Below are positions 37,471 through 46,494 of a DNA stretch of 64,000 nucleotides, piece after piece. Position numbers and translations under genes: made by a program. Source of the stretch: Thauera sp. JM12B12 (lineage in GTDB: Bacteria > Pseudomonadota > Gammaproteobacteria > Burkholderiales > Rhodocyclaceae); contig NZ_CP154859.1 of NCBI RefSeq assembly GCF_039614725.1, forward strand, positions 744,001 through 808,000, given 5' to 3'. Under the pieces are notes generated by a model that saw nothing but the letters and a program-made list of their open reading frames with translations, searched no databases and was not told where the DNA came from. Within the stretch, counting starts at the first letter, position 1. Each line of letters begins with the position of its first letter.

Positions 37471-39516
37471 GTGGAGTCGCCGCGCGGCTGGCCCGGGGTC
37501 GGCAGCCAGCTCGCGGCGCGGCTTGCGAGGCTGGACCTGCGCGGCCCGCGCGACATGCTGCTCCACCTGCCCCTGCGCTATGAGGACGAGACCCGGCTGA
37601 CGGCGATCGCCGCGGCCCGGCCCGGCTTTCCGGCCCAGGTCGAGGGCGAGGTGGTCGGCGCCGAAGTCGTGCTGCGTCCGCGGCGCCAGCTCGTGGCAAG
37701 GATCAGTGACGGCAGCGCGACCCTCGTGGCGCGCTGGCTCAATTTCTATCCCTCGCAGCAGAAACAGCTTGCGCCCGGCGCGCGGGTGCGGCTGTTCGGC
37801 GAGGTGCGCGGCGGCTTCTTCGGCGACGAGATGGTGCACCCGCGCGTGCGCAGCGTGCTACCGGGCGAGGCCTTGCCTGCGGCGCTGACCCCCGTCTATC
37901 CCACCACCGCCGGCGTCGGCCAGGCCACCCTGCGCAAGCTCGTCGACCGCGCGCTCCAGACCGAGCCGCTGGACGAGCTGCTGCCTGCCGACTGGCTGCA
38001 GCGCCTCGGCCTGCCCGCATTCTCCGATGCGCTGCGTGCGCTCCATCACCCCGCCCCCGACGCCGATCCGCATGCGCTCGAGAGTCGCGAACATCCCGCC
38101 TGGCAACGCATGAAGTTCGAGGAACTGCTGGTGCAGCAGCTGTCCCTGCGCCGCGCCTACCTCGCGCGCCGCGCACGCGCCGCGGTGCCGCTGCGCGCGC
38201 GCGCGCGGCTGACGGCGGCCCTGCTCGACGCGCTGCCTTTCCGGCCGACCGGTGCGCAGGCGCGGGCCTGGGGCGAGATCGCCGCCGATCTGGCTGCGGC
38301 GCACCCGATGCAGCGCCTGCTGCAGGGCGACGTCGGTTCGGGCAAGACCCTGGTGGCGGCGCTCGCCATGCTGCAGGCGGCCGAGAACGGCTGGCAGGCG
38401 GCGATGATGGCGCCCACCGAGATCCTCGCCGAGCAGCACTGGAAGAAGCTGTCGGCCTGGCTCGCGCCGCTGGGCATTGACGTGGCCTGGCTGTCGGGCA
38501 GCCGCCGGAAGCGCGCGCGCGAGGCCGAACTCGCCCGCCTGGCGAGCGGCGAGGTGTTGCTTGCGGTCGGCACCCATGCGCTGATCGAGGATCCGGTCAT
38601 GCTGCCGCGCCTCGCGCTCGCCGTGGTCGACGAGCAGCACCGCTTCGGTGTGCGCCAGCGCCTGGCCCTGCGCGAGAAGGGCGACGAGGGCCGGCGCCCG
38701 CACATGCTGATGATGTCGGCGACGCCGATCCCGCGCACGCTGGCGATGACGCACTACGCCGACCTCGACGTCTCCGTGCTCGACGAACTGCCGCCGGGAC
38801 GCACGCCGATCCGTACCCGGCTGGCTGCGGAGGGGCGGCGCGACCAGGTCATCGCGCGCATGCGCGCGGCCTGCCTCGGCGGCCGCCAGGCCTACTGGGT
38901 GTGCCCGCTGATCGAGGAGTCCGAGGCGCTGCAGCTGCAGACCGCTCAGGACACCTACGCCGCCCTTGTCGAGGCGCTGCCCGAACTGCGCATCGGCCTG
39001 GTCCATGGCCGGCTGAAGAACGACGAGAAGTCGGCGACCATGGCGGCGTTCTCGGCGGGCGAGCTCGACGTGCTGGTGGCGACCACGGTGATCGAGGTCG
39101 GCGTCGACGTGCCCAACGCCAGCCTGATGGTGATCGAGCATGCCGAGCGCTTCGGTCTCGCCCAGCTGCACCAGTTGCGCGGCCGGGTAGGCCGTGGCAC
39201 CGCCGAGTCCGAATGCATCCTGATCTATGCCCAGCCCTTGTCGGAGACCGGACGCGCGCGTCTCAAGGTCATCTACGAACACACCGACGGCTTCGCGATC
39301 GCACGCGAGGACCTCAACATCCGCGGGCCGGGCGAGTTCGTCGGTGCGCGCCAGAGCGGCGTGCCGCTGCTGCGCTACGCCGATCTCGATGCCGACGCCG
39401 CGCTGATCGAGCCAGCGCGCGAGCTCGCCGAGCATCTGCTGAGCCATGAGCCCGCAGTGGCTCAGGCCTTGATGACGCGCTGGCTGGGCGGACGCGAGGC
39501 CCTGTTGCGCGCATGA
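37471..39516 (+). CDS. recG: ATP-dependent DNA helicase RecG
   Basis: The roughly 681-residue helicase remodels branched DNA at stalled forks. The N-terminal wedge/OB domain (about 1-240) is followed by two helicase domains with LLQGDVGSGKT (motif I), the DEQH box in AVVDEQHRFGVRQR, SATPIPRTLAM (motif III), GVDVPNASLMVIEHAERFGL and LRGRVGRG (motif VI). The start is uncertain: GTG at 37462 and 37471 are both in frame, with the second better placed behind a G-rich stretch. No upstream ATG is credible. Slightly shorter than E. coli RecG (693). Confidence 0.93.
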   Translation: MESPRGWPGVGSQLAARLARLDLRGPRDMLLHLPLRYEDETRLTAIAAARPGFPAQVEGEVVGAEVVLRPRRQLVARISDGSATLVARWLNFYPSQQKQLAPGARVRLFGEVRGGFFGDEMVHPRVRSVLPGEALPAALTPVYPTTAGVGQATLRKLVDRALQTEPLDELLPADWLQRLGLPAFSDALRALHHPAPDADPHALESREHPAWQRMKFEELLVQQLSLRRAYLARRARAAVPLRARARLTAALLDALPFRPTGAQARAWGEIAADLAAAHPMQRLLQGDVGSGKTLVAALAMLQAAENGWQAAMMAPTEILAEQHWKKLSAWLAPLGIDVAWLSGSRRKRAREAELARLASGEVLLAVGTHALIEDPVMLPRLALAVVDEQHRFGVRQRLALREKGDEGRRPHMLMMSATPIPRTLAMTHYADLDVSVLDELPPGRTPIRTRLAAEGRRDQVIARMRAACLGGRQAYWVCPLIEESEALQLQTAQDTYAALVEALPELRIGLVHGRLKNDEKSATMAAFSAGELDVLVATTVIEVGVDVPNASLMVIEHAERFGLAQLHQLRGRVGRGTAESECILIYAQPLSETGRARLKVIYEHTDGFAIAREDLNIRGPGEFVGARQSGVPLLRYADLDADAALIEPARELAEHLLSHEPAVAQALMTRWLGGREALLRA

Positions 39517-39598
39517 GCATCTCTCCGCCCGCTGCCGGTGCGCGTGCGCCGCAATCGCAAGGCCTGTCCTGCCGTCAACACTGCCGTCAACACATTCG

Positions 39599-40192
39599 AT
39601 GCGTCCGCTGATCGCCTTCCCTCTTCACACCGGTCCGCGCCACGAGACCTGGCTCGCGCATCCGCCGCGCGCGGCCATGCCCGCCGCTCTGCTGCCCTGG
39701 ATGCGTGACGCCGGCTCGCTCACCGCGCGCATCCGCGCGCGCTGCAGCCGTTTCGCGGTGCAGGTCGTGCGCCAGGAGCTGGCGCGCATGCACCGTGACG
39801 AGGCGCTGCTGCTCGGGTTGCGCGCGGGCGAGCGCGCCTGGCTGCGCGAAGTGTTGCTGCTCGCCGACGGCCGGCCGGTGGTGTTCGCGCGCTCGCTGCT
39901 GCCCCGGCGCAACGTGCGTGGCGCCTGGAACCTCTTTCACGGGATCGGCTCGCGGCCGCTCGGTGCGGCCCTGTTCTCCGACCCCGCGATCGCTCGCCTG
40001 CCGCTGGCCTGTCGGCGTCTGGACGGTCGCGATGCGCGGTATCATCGGGCCCGCGTCGCGCTGTCCCGCTACGCGCCCGCGCAGCGCATGCCCCGCGCGC
40101 TGTGGACCCGGCGCTCGATCTTTCTGTTGCGCGGCAGCGCGCTGATGGTGAGCGAAGCCTTCCTGCCCGAGATCCTGGAACTGCCCCGATGA
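39599..40192 (+). CDS. ubiC: Chorismate lyase
   Basis: The 197-residue enzyme splits chorismate into 4-hydroxybenzoate and pyruvate, the first committed step of ubiquinone synthesis. Recognisable features are the W.REV.L..DG.P.V.ARS.LP pattern ([20 protein letters not shown]), the LGAALF stretch and the C-terminal [15 protein letters not shown]. The stop overlaps the ubiA start (ATGA). The ribosome binding site before 39599 is weak, so the start is less certain than the family. Confidence 0.9.
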   Translation: MRPLIAFPLHTGPRHETWLAHPPRAAMPAALLPWMRDAGSLTARIRARCSRFAVQVVRQELARMHRDEALLLGLRAGERAWLREVLLLADGRPVVFARSLLPRRNVRGAWNLFHGIGSRPLGAALFSDPAIARLPLACRRLDGRDARYHRARVALSRYAPAQRMPRALWTRRSIFLLRGSALMVSEAFLPEILELPR

Positions 40193-41070
40193 CGTCCGGC
40201 ATGAGCCTGAACGACAAGTTGCCCCATTACATCCGCCTGATGCGGATCGACAAGCCGATCGGCACCCTGCTGCTGCTGTGGCCCACGCTGTGGGCGCTGT
40301 GGGTGGCGGCCGGGGGCTGGCCGCCCCTGCACATCCTGGTGATCTTCGTGCTCGGCACCTTCCTGATGCGCTCGGCCGGGTGCGTGATCAACGACTACGC
40401 CGACCGCGACATCGACGGCCATGTCGAGCGTACGCAGAACCGCCCGCTCGCCACCGGCGCGGTCGGCGCGCGCGAGGCGCTGTGGCTCGCGGCCGGGTTG
40501 TCGGCGGTCGCCTTCGTGCTGGTGCTCCCGCTCGACCCGCTGGTGATCTGGCTGTCGGTGCCGGCGCTCTTCCTGGCCGGCAGCTACCCGTTCACCAAGC
40601 GCTTCTTCGCGGTGCCGCAGGCCTACCTCGGCCTGGCCTTCGGCTTCTCGATCCCGATGGGCTTCGCCGCCGTGCAGGGCACGGTGCCGGCGCTGGCGTG
40701 GATGATGCTGGTCGCCAACGCCCTGTGGACGATCGCCTACGACACCGAGTACGCGATGGTGGACCGGCCGGACGACCTCAAGATCGGTATCAGGACCTCC
40801 GCGATCACGTTCGGGCGCTTCGATGTCGCCGCGGTGATGCTGTGCTATGCGGGCGCGCTCGGCCTGCTCGCCTGGGTGGGCGTGCGCACCGGCGCCGGGT
40901 TGCCGCATTACCTCGGCCTGGGCGCCGCGGCGGCCATTGCGGGCTATCACTACACCCTGATCCGGGCGCGCGAGCGCGCTGACTGCTTCAAGGCCTTCCG
41001 TCACAACAACTGGTTCGGCGCGGCCGTGTTCGCGGGTATCTTCCTCGACCACGCGCTGCGCGGCGCCTGA
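40189..41070 (+). CDS. ubiA: 4-hydroxybenzoate octaprenyltransferase
   Basis: The 293-residue membrane prenyltransferase attaches a polyprenyl chain to 4-hydroxybenzoate in ubiquinone biosynthesis. The first aspartate-rich motif is [15 protein letters not shown], the second appears as [20 protein letters not shown], and eight or nine helices are apparent. ATG 40189 is translationally coupled to ubiC by a 4-nt overlap. UbiC and UbiA thus act consecutively; a UbiD decarboxylase gene lies 1.2 kb downstream. Confidence 0.95.
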   Translation: MTSGMSLNDKLPHYIRLMRIDKPIGTLLLLWPTLWALWVAAGGWPPLHILVIFVLGTFLMRSAGCVINDYADRDIDGHVERTQNRPLATGAVGAREALWLAAGLSAVAFVLVLPLDPLVIWLSVPALFLAGSYPFTKRFFAVPQAYLGLAFGFSIPMGFAAVQGTVPALAWMMLVANALWTIAYDTEYAMVDRPDDLKIGIRTSAITFGRFDVAAVMLCYAGALGLLAWVGVRTGAGLPHYLGLGAAAAIAGYHYTLIRARERADCFKAFRHNNWFGAAVFAGIFLDHALRGA

Positions 41071-41169
41071 TCCCTTGCCTCGCGTCCTGCGCGCCGGCCG
41101 TCTCGCAGGGGGCGGCGCGCGTCGCAGGATCGCACCATCACGCTTTCCTCACCGTCTCCGGGGTTCTCC

Positions 41170-41994
41170 ATGCATTTCATGACCGCCCTCCGCGCCGCCT
41201 GGCAGCAGCGCGACAGCCTGCTCTGCGTCGGCCTCGACCCTGACCCGGCCAAGTTTCCCGCCCACCTGCAGGGCCGGCCCGATGCCATATTCGAGTTCTG
41301 CAAGGCCATCGTCGACGCCACTGCGGACCTGGTGTGCTGCTTCAAGCCGCAGATCGCCTACTTCGCCGCCCACCGCGCCGAGGACCAGCTCGAGGCCCTG
41401 ATCGCGCACATCCACGCCGTCCACCCGGCCACCCCGGTCATCCTCGACGCCAAGCGCGGCGACATCGGCAGCACCGCCGAGCAGTACGCCATCGAGGCCT
41501 TCGAGCGCTTCAGGGCGGACGCGATCACGGTCAATCCCTACATGGGGCGCGATTCGGTCGATCCCTACCTCGCCTACCCCGACAAGGGCGTGATCCTGCT
41601 CTGCCGCACCTCCAACCCGGGTGGCTCGGACCTGCAGTTCCTCGAGGTCGACACCCCCCGCGGCCGCATGAAGCTCTACGAGCACGTCGCGCGCACGGTC
41701 GCCGAGGACTGGAACGCCAGCGGCAACTGCGGCCTGGTGGTCGGCGCCACCTTCCCGGCCGAGATCTCGCGCGTGCGTGAACTCACCGGCGACATGCCGC
41801 TGCTGGTGCCGGGCATCGGCGCCCAGGGCGGTGACATCGCCGCCACGCTGGCGGCGGGGCGTACGGCCAACGGCACCGGGCTGATGATCAACTCCTCGCG
41901 TGCGGTGCTCTATGCAGGCAGGGGCGAGGACTTCGCCGAGGCCGCGCGCAAGGTCGCGCTCGACACCCGCGACGCGATCAACGCCCAGCGCTGA
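41170..41994 (+). CDS. pyrF: Orotidine 5'-phosphate decarboxylase (type 2)
   Basis: The 274-residue enzyme makes UMP from OMP in pyrimidine synthesis. The catalytic Lys/Asp stretch is [15 protein letters not shown], and further family motifs are [28 protein letters not shown] and [10 protein letters not shown]. This is the longer PyrF type found in actinobacteria and many betaproteobacteria. ATG 41170 or 41179 could be used; neither has a strong ribosome binding site. It is followed by a 325-bp gap holding two REP doublets. Confidence 0.93.
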   Translation: MHFMTALRAAWQQRDSLLCVGLDPDPAKFPAHLQGRPDAIFEFCKAIVDATADLVCCFKPQIAYFAAHRAEDQLEALIAHIHAVHPATPVILDAKRGDIGSTAEQYAIEAFERFRADAITVNPYMGRDSVDPYLAYPDKGVILLCRTSNPGGSDLQFLEVDTPRGRMKLYEHVARTVAEDWNASGNCGLVVGATFPAEISRVRELTGDMPLLVPGIGAQGGDIAATLAAGRTANGTGLMINSSRAVLYAGRGEDFAEAARKVALDTRDAINAQR

Positions 41995-42073
41995 AGGGCC
42001 AGGACGCGTGATCCCGGACGTGCGGCGCTCGGGAACTCCACTGCCCGCAACGACTCCGTGGGAGCAAACGTCT

Positions 42074-42141
42074 GTGGGAGCGGGCTTGCCCGCGAACGTC
42101 GCAAGACCAGGCGCCGCCTTCGCGGGCAAGCCCGCTCCCAT
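42074..42141. repeat. REP doublet (REPIN-like inverted repeat), copy 3
   Basis: GTGGGAGCGGGCTTGCCCGC at 42074-42093 faces an inverted copy ending GCCCGCTCCCAT at 42141. It is the first of two tandem doublets downstream of pyrF. Confidence 0.85.
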
Positions 42142-42165
42142 GGAGCAGGGCGGCGAGATGCCGTT

Positions 42166-42234
42166 GTGGGAGCGGGCTCGCCCGCGAACAGCAGACGCGG
42201 AACCGCTTCATTCGCGGGCAAGCCCGCTCTCACG
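42166..42234. repeat. REP doublet (REPIN-like inverted repeat), copy 4
   Basis: GTGGGAGCGGGCTCGCCCGC at 42166-42185 faces an inverted copy ending CCCGCTCTCACGG at about 42234. The left arm shares the C variant with copy 2, and the right arm has one further mismatch. Confidence 0.83.
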
Positions 42235-42319
42235 GACGCCCCCTGAATCTGCGGCACCGCGCTGATTTCACGACCACTGGCGGGCGGCGCCAGCCTGAAC
42301 ATCGATCGAAGAGGCCTGA

Positions 42320-43810
42320 ATGAAATACGACGACCTGCGCGACTTCATCACCCAGCTCGAGGCGCGCGGAGAACTGAAGCGCATCACCGTCCCGGTCGAC
42401 ACCCACCTCGAGATGACCGAGATCGCCGACCGCGTGCTGCGCGCCGGCGGCCCTGCCTTGCTGTTCGAGAAGCCGGTGACGAAAGGTGTGCCGCAGGCGA
42501 TTCCCGTGCTCGCCAACCTCTTCGGCACGCCGCAACGGGTGGCGATGGGCATGGGCGAGGATGTCGCCGACGGCAACTGGAGCACGCCGCTGCGCGAGGT
42601 CGGCAAGCTGCTCGCCTACCTGAAGGAGCCCGAGCCGCCCAAGGGTCTGAAGGACGCCTGGGAGAAGCTGCCGGTGCTCAAGCAGGTGCTCAACATGGCG
42701 CCCAAGGAGGTGCGCTCCGCGCCCTGCCAGCAGGTGGTGTGGGAGGGTGACGAGGTTGATCTGGCGAAGCTGCCGATCCAGCACTGCTGGCCGGGCGACG
42801 CTGCGCCGCTGATCACCTGGGGCTTGGTGGTGACGCGCGGGCCGCACAAGAAGCGCCAGAACCTGGGCATCTACCGCCAGCAGGTCATCGGCCGCAACCG
42901 GGTGATCATGCGCTGGCTGGCGCATCGCGGCGGGGCGCTGGACTTCCTCGAGCACCAGCGTGCGCATCCGGGCGAGCCTTTTCCTGTCTCGGTGGTGCTG
43001 GGCTGCGACCCGGCGACCATCCTCGGCGCGGTGACACCGGTGCCGGATTCGATTTCCGAATACCAGTTCGCCGGCCTGCTGCGCGGGGCCAAGACCGAGT
43101 TGGTGAAGTGCCTGGGCAGCGATCTCCAGGTACCAGCCTCGGCCGAGATCGTGCTCGAAGGTGCGATCCACCCCAATGACATGGCGCCCGAAGGCCCGTA
43201 CGGCGATCACACCGGCTACTACAACGAGGTCTCCGATTTCCCGGTGTTCACGATCGAGCGCATCACCATGCGCCGCGATCCGATCTACCACAGCACCTAC
43301 ACCGGCAAGCCGCCCGACGAGCCGGCGATGCTGGGCGTGGCGCTGAACGAGGTGTTCGTGCCGCTGCTGCAGAAGCAGTTCACCGAGATCGTCGATTTCT
43401 ACCTGCCGCCCGAGGGCTGCTCCTACCGCCTGGCGGTGGTCAGCATCAAGAAGCAGTACCCCGGCCACGCCAAGCGCGTGATGTTCGGCATCTGGAGCTT
43501 CCTGCGCCAGTTCATGTACACCAAGTTCATCATCGTTTTGGACGAGGACGTGAACATCCGCGACTGGAAGGAGGTGATCTGGGCGCTCACCACGCGCATG
43601 GACGCCACCCGCGACACCACGCTGGTCGACAACACGCCGATCGACTACCTCGACTTTGCCAGCCCGGTCGCCGGCCTGGGCAGCAAGATGGGCCTGGATG
43701 CGACCAACAAGTGGCCGGGGGAGACCAGTCGCGAGTGGGGTACGCCGATCGTCATGGACGACGCAGTCAAGGCGCGGGTAGATGCGATGTGGGGCGAGCT
43801 GGGGCTGTAG
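42320..43810 (+). CDS. ubiD: UbiD-family 3-octaprenyl-4-hydroxybenzoate carboxy-lyase
   Basis: The 496-residue decarboxylase uses prenylated FMN and removes the ring carboxylate during ubiquinone synthesis. [20 protein letters not shown] is the standard N terminus. The core contains [51 protein letters not shown] and the R-D-P-I-Y substrate-site region. Length and pattern match E. coli UbiD (497). It needs the flavin prenyltransferase UbiX, not seen in this window. A REP doublet follows the stop. Confidence 0.94.
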   Translation: MKYDDLRDFITQLEARGELKRITVPVDTHLEMTEIADRVLRAGGPALLFEKPVTKGVPQAIPVLANLFGTPQRVAMGMGEDVADGNWSTPLREVGKLLAYLKEPEPPKGLKDAWEKLPVLKQVLNMAPKEVRSAPCQQVVWEGDEVDLAKLPIQHCWPGDAAPLITWGLVVTRGPHKKRQNLGIYRQQVIGRNRVIMRWLAHRGGALDFLEHQRAHPGEPFPVSVVLGCDPATILGAVTPVPDSISEYQFAGLLRGAKTELVKCLGSDLQVPASAEIVLEGAIHPNDMAPEGPYGDHTGYYNEVSDFPVFTIERITMRRDPIYHSTYTGKPPDEPAMLGVALNEVFVPLLQKQFTEIVDFYLPPEGCSYRLAVVSIKKQYPGHAKRVMFGIWSFLRQFMYTKFIIVLDEDVNIRDWKEVIWALTTRMDATRDTTLVDNTPIDYLDFASPVAGLGSKMGLDATNKWPGETSREWGTPIVMDDAVKARVDAMWGELGL

Positions 43811-43824
43811 CGCAGTCCGGCGCG

Positions 43825-43892
43825 TGCGGGCGGGCTTGCCCGCGAACCCGGCGTTCGAGCGCGCGGTATTCGCGGGCAAGCCCGCGCCCACG
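43825..43892. repeat. REP doublet (REPIN-like inverted repeat), copy 5
   Basis: GTGCGGGCGGGCTTGCCCGC at 43825-43844 faces an inverted copy ending AAGCCCGCGCCCACGG at about 43892. It is more diverged than the other copies, with changes in the outer arm. It lies directly after ubiD. Confidence 0.75.
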
Positions 43893-44027
43893 GAACAGCG
43901 TTCCCGTGGGCGTCCGCGTTACAGTTTGTTGTTGCGCTGCAACCGAACACGCGGCATGGTCCGAAGTCGAAGCCTTCGTCATGCGCCAGGGATCTTCCCG
44001 GCGCGGGCTTCCCCGCAAGGAGACTCG

Positions 44028-44441
44028 ATGAGCACCCCCTATCCCGCCCCGCTCGAGGCCGGCCAGCCGTCCGAGAACATGGTCACCGTCACCCACCTGG
44101 TGTATGCGCTGCACGCCTTCGCGGTGTTCTCGGCGGTGGTCGGCTCGGCGACGATCATCTTCAGCTTCGTTGCCAGTCTGCCCTCGATCGCCGCGGTGGT
44201 CCTCAACTACTGGAACCAGAACGCGGTGCGCGGGACCTGGCTGGAGAGCCACTTCCGCTGGCAGATCCGCAGCTTCTGGTTCGCCGTGCTGTGGATCGCG
44301 GTGGCGGCGATGATGGTCGTCACCATCATCGGGGTGCCGTTCGCGATCGGCCTGCTGCTGATCGCCGGGTTGTGGATCCTCTACCGGATCGTGCGCGGCT
44401 GGTGGGTGCTCATCCAGCGTCGTCCGCTACCGATGCCCTGA
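44028..44441 (+). CDS. Small multispanning membrane protein (DUF4870-like)
   Basis: The 137-residue protein has three predicted membrane helices (about 20-50, 80-105 and 105-125). The conserved-looking loop is LNYWNQNAVRGTWLESHFRWQIRSFW. This N-Y-W...H-F-R-W-Q pattern resembles small DUF4870-type membrane proteins of unknown function. ATG 44028 follows AAGGAGA at 5-nt spacing; the open frame upstream runs through the REP element and is not coding. It converges on dacB. Confidence 0.72.
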   Translation: MSTPYPAPLEAGQPSENMVTVTHLVYALHAFAVFSAVVGSATIIFSFVASLPSIAAVVLNYWNQNAVRGTWLESHFRWQIRSFWFAVLWIAVAAMMVVTIIGVPFAIGLLLIAGLWILYRIVRGWWVLIQRRPLPMP

Positions 44442-44469
44442 GCGTTGCGCGCGAGGCCCGCGTGGCGGC

Positions 44470-44488
44470 GGGCGGGTGTTTCCCGCCC
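44470..44488. terminator. Hairpin between convergent genes, possible bidirectional terminator
   Basis: GGGCGGG (44470-44476), loop TGTTT, CCCGCCC (44482-44488). It lies between the convergent ends of the small membrane protein gene and dacB. No proper T run follows on either strand, so intrinsic termination is uncertain. Confidence 0.4.
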
Positions 44489-44498
44489 GTCCGCGGGG

Positions 44499-45944
44499 TC
44501 AGGGCGTTCCCGCCCACAACCAGTCCATCAAGGCATCCTGGGCTGCGGTGCTGTTCGCAGCCTCGGGGTGGTTGATCATCATCACCATCGCATGGCGGTG
44601 GCCGTGGCGGTCGAGAAGGTAGCCTGCCATCGCGCGCACGCCGTTGAGCGTGCCGGTCTTGATGTGGGCGTGGCCGCTCGCCGCGCTGTCGCGCAGGCGG
44701 CCGCGGGCGGTGCCGTCGAGGCCGGCGACCGGCAGCGCGGCGACGTACTCCGGCATCCAGGGGCGTCTCCAGGCCGCGATCAGGACATGCCCGAGGCTGT
44801 CGGCGCGGATGCGCTCGATGCGTGACAGGCCCGAGCCGTTCTCGATCACCAGCCCCGTGGTATCGATCCCGGCGCTCACGAGGATTTCGTTCGCGATGCG
44901 TGCGCCGCCGGCGACCATGTCGCCGCCGGCGCGTGCCAGCGGGCTGTTGCCGAGGGTGGCGAGGAGCTGGCGGGCGATGACGTTGCTCGACCACTTGTTC
45001 ATCTCGCGCACGACCTCGGCGAGCGCGGGCGATTCGTCGCCGAACAGTTCTTCCGCTTCGGCCGGGGTCGTGCCCTCGCGCACGCTGCCGGCGATCCGGC
45101 CGCCCACCTCGCTCCACAGGGTGGCGACCAGGGCGCTGCCGAACTCGGTCGGTGGCAGCGGCGCTGCGCTCCACGTCCGCGGTCCGCACGCGGCGGGCAG
45201 GCTGCCGCTGAGCACCAGGCGCCGGCCGCCTTCGATGCTCGCCTGCAGGTCGCGGTACCAGGTGCCGCAGGGGGCGTCGGAGGTGAGGATGCGGTTGTCG
45301 ATCTCGATCCCTGCCAGCGGAGGCTCGGCAGCCAGCGTCACCGGCGCGTTGGCGGTCTTGCCCGGGTAGAGGCCTAGCAGCAGGGTGTTGTAGTTGAGCA
45401 GCAGGCCGTGCGGGCCGCTGTTGTAGGGGCGCAGGCCGCGGCCGTCGAAGGCATCGGGGTCGTGCGGCGGGAGGCGAAGGACCGAGGCGTCGAGCACGAT
45501 GTCGCCCGCGATGCGTTCGATGCCGAGCGCGCGCACCCGGCGCAGCAGTTTCCACAGGCGGTCGTAGCCGAGCACCGGGTCGGCGCCGCCGACCAGGTAA
45601 AGATCGCCTTCGAGCACGCCATCGCGCACCTGGCCGCGCGTGGCGACGCGCGTGCGCCAGGCATGCGCGGGGCCGAGGCGCTCGAGTGCGGCGAACGCCG
45701 TCACCAGCTTCATCACCGAGGCGGGGTTCATCGGACGGTCGGCGTTGATGGCGAGAGAGGGCGCGTCGGCGTCGACCGGCTGCACCCACACCGACACCGC
45801 ATCGGCCGGAATGCGCGCGTTGTCCAGAGCGAGTTGAACGGCCGGCGGGAGAGCGGGCGTGGCGTGTGCGTACGGCGCTGCAGCAAGCGCAAGCGTGAGC
45901 ATCAGTGGGCGGACGAGTCGCGCAAGCGTTTGGCCAGAAAGCAT
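44499..45944 (-). CDS. dacB: D-alanyl-D-alanine carboxypeptidase/endopeptidase (PBP4 type)
   Basis: The 481-residue periplasmic penicillin-binding protein trims peptidoglycan peptides. Its signal peptide is cleaved after AHA at about residue 28. Active-site motifs are S76-V-M-K79 (SxxK, in NPASVMKLVTA), SSN in NKWSSNVIARQLL and KTG in HIKTGTLNG. The large insertion between SxxK and SxN typical of class C PBPs is present. I chose ATG 45944 because it precedes the signal peptide directly; an N-terminal extension of 36 residues is possible in frame but atypical. It is divergent from the 116-residue gene. Confidence 0.9.
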   Translation of the reverse strand: MLSGQTLARLVRPLMLTLALAAAPYAHATPALPPAVQLALDNARIPADAVSVWVQPVDADAPSLAINADRPMNPASVMKLVTAFAALERLGPAHAWRTRVATRGQVRDGVLEGDLYLVGGADPVLGYDRLWKLLRRVRALGIERIAGDIVLDASVLRLPPHDPDAFDGRGLRPYNSGPHGLLLNYNTLLLGLYPGKTANAPVTLAAEPPLAGIEIDNRILTSDAPCGTWYRDLQASIEGGRRLVLSGSLPAACGPRTWSAAPLPPTEFGSALVATLWSEVGGRIAGSVREGTTPAEAEELFGDESPALAEVVREMNKWSSNVIARQLLATLGNSPLARAGGDMVAGGARIANEILVSAGIDTTGLVIENGSGLSRIERIRADSLGHVLIAAWRRPWMPEYVAALPVAGLDGTARGRLRDSAASGHAHIKTGTLNGVRAMAGYLLDRHGHRHAMVMMINHPEAANSTAAQDALMDWLWAGTP

Positions 45945-46087
45945 GATGGGCGTCACGAAGGAGTTCGGATTGCGGGCAGCTCGGCGACGGACTGGACTAG
46001 GATAAGAGCCGATCCGCATGCAGAATAGTGCGGTGCAGCACGCGCAGCGCATGGCGTCTGGGCGGTGCGTCGGGAAGGAACGGGATC

Positions 46088-46438
46088 ATGAGTGGATTTG
46101 GACATTACGCGCGCACGGCTGATGAACTCGAACGCGAGATCGTCAAACGGGGCATCGCCATCGGGCTCGACTGGGACGACAAGGCGCGTCTGCGCGAACT
46201 CGCACAGCAGGCGCTGAGCTGCACGCCGGGCTGCATGATGAAGCTGTTGCGCAGCCCCGTCCGGCAGGACAAGCTCACCGGCGAGCTGTTCGCACTGTCC
46301 GAACTGATGCTGATCAACATGCGCCAGAGCGCCGAGACCGGCATGCACACGCATGGCGGCCCGGCATGGAAGGCCTTCGGGCGCGCCCTCTACGAAGCCT
46401 ACGACGCAGGCGCGTCGATCGCCCGCACGGAGGTCTGA
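46088..46438 (+). CDS. Conserved-looking hypothetical protein
   Basis: This 116-residue soluble protein is not one I recognise. It starts MSGFGHYARTADELEREIVK, is predicted mostly helical, and contains a C-x3-C pair in LSCTPGCMMKLL. It ends with a His/Gly-rich stretch (GMHTHGGPAWKAFGRALYEA). There is no signal peptide or membrane helix. The start ATG at 46088 is preceded by GGAACGGGATC, and codon use is typical of the region, so it is probably a real gene. It is divergent from dacB and converges on lysA; neither gives a hint of function. Confidence 0.7.
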   Translation: MSGFGHYARTADELEREIVKRGIAIGLDWDDKARLRELAQQALSCTPGCMMKLLRSPVRQDKLTGELFALSELMLINMRQSAETGMHTHGGPAWKAFGRALYEAYDAGASIARTEV

Positions 46439-46470
46439 AGCCGTCGGCGCGGGGCCCGTCGCCACGGAGG

Positions 46471-46488
46471 CCCCCGCCGGGGCGGGGG
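46471..46488. terminator. GC-rich hairpin between convergent genes
   Basis: CCCCCGCC (46471-46478) and GGCGGGGG (46481-46488) are complementary in the 56-bp gap between the 116-residue gene and lysA. There is no T tract; termination is a guess. Confidence 0.35.
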
Positions 46489-46494
46489 TGTCCA

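Larger units (their letters stand above)
41995..42319. other. Intergenic region between pyrF and ubiD
   Basis: These 325 bp contain two tandem REP doublets (42074-42141 and 42166-42234) and a solitary GTGGGAGC remnant at 42058-42065, possibly a third decayed unit. No gene is seen. The last 85 bp before ubiD presumably hold its promoter, but no clear hexamers stand out. Confidence 0.6.
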
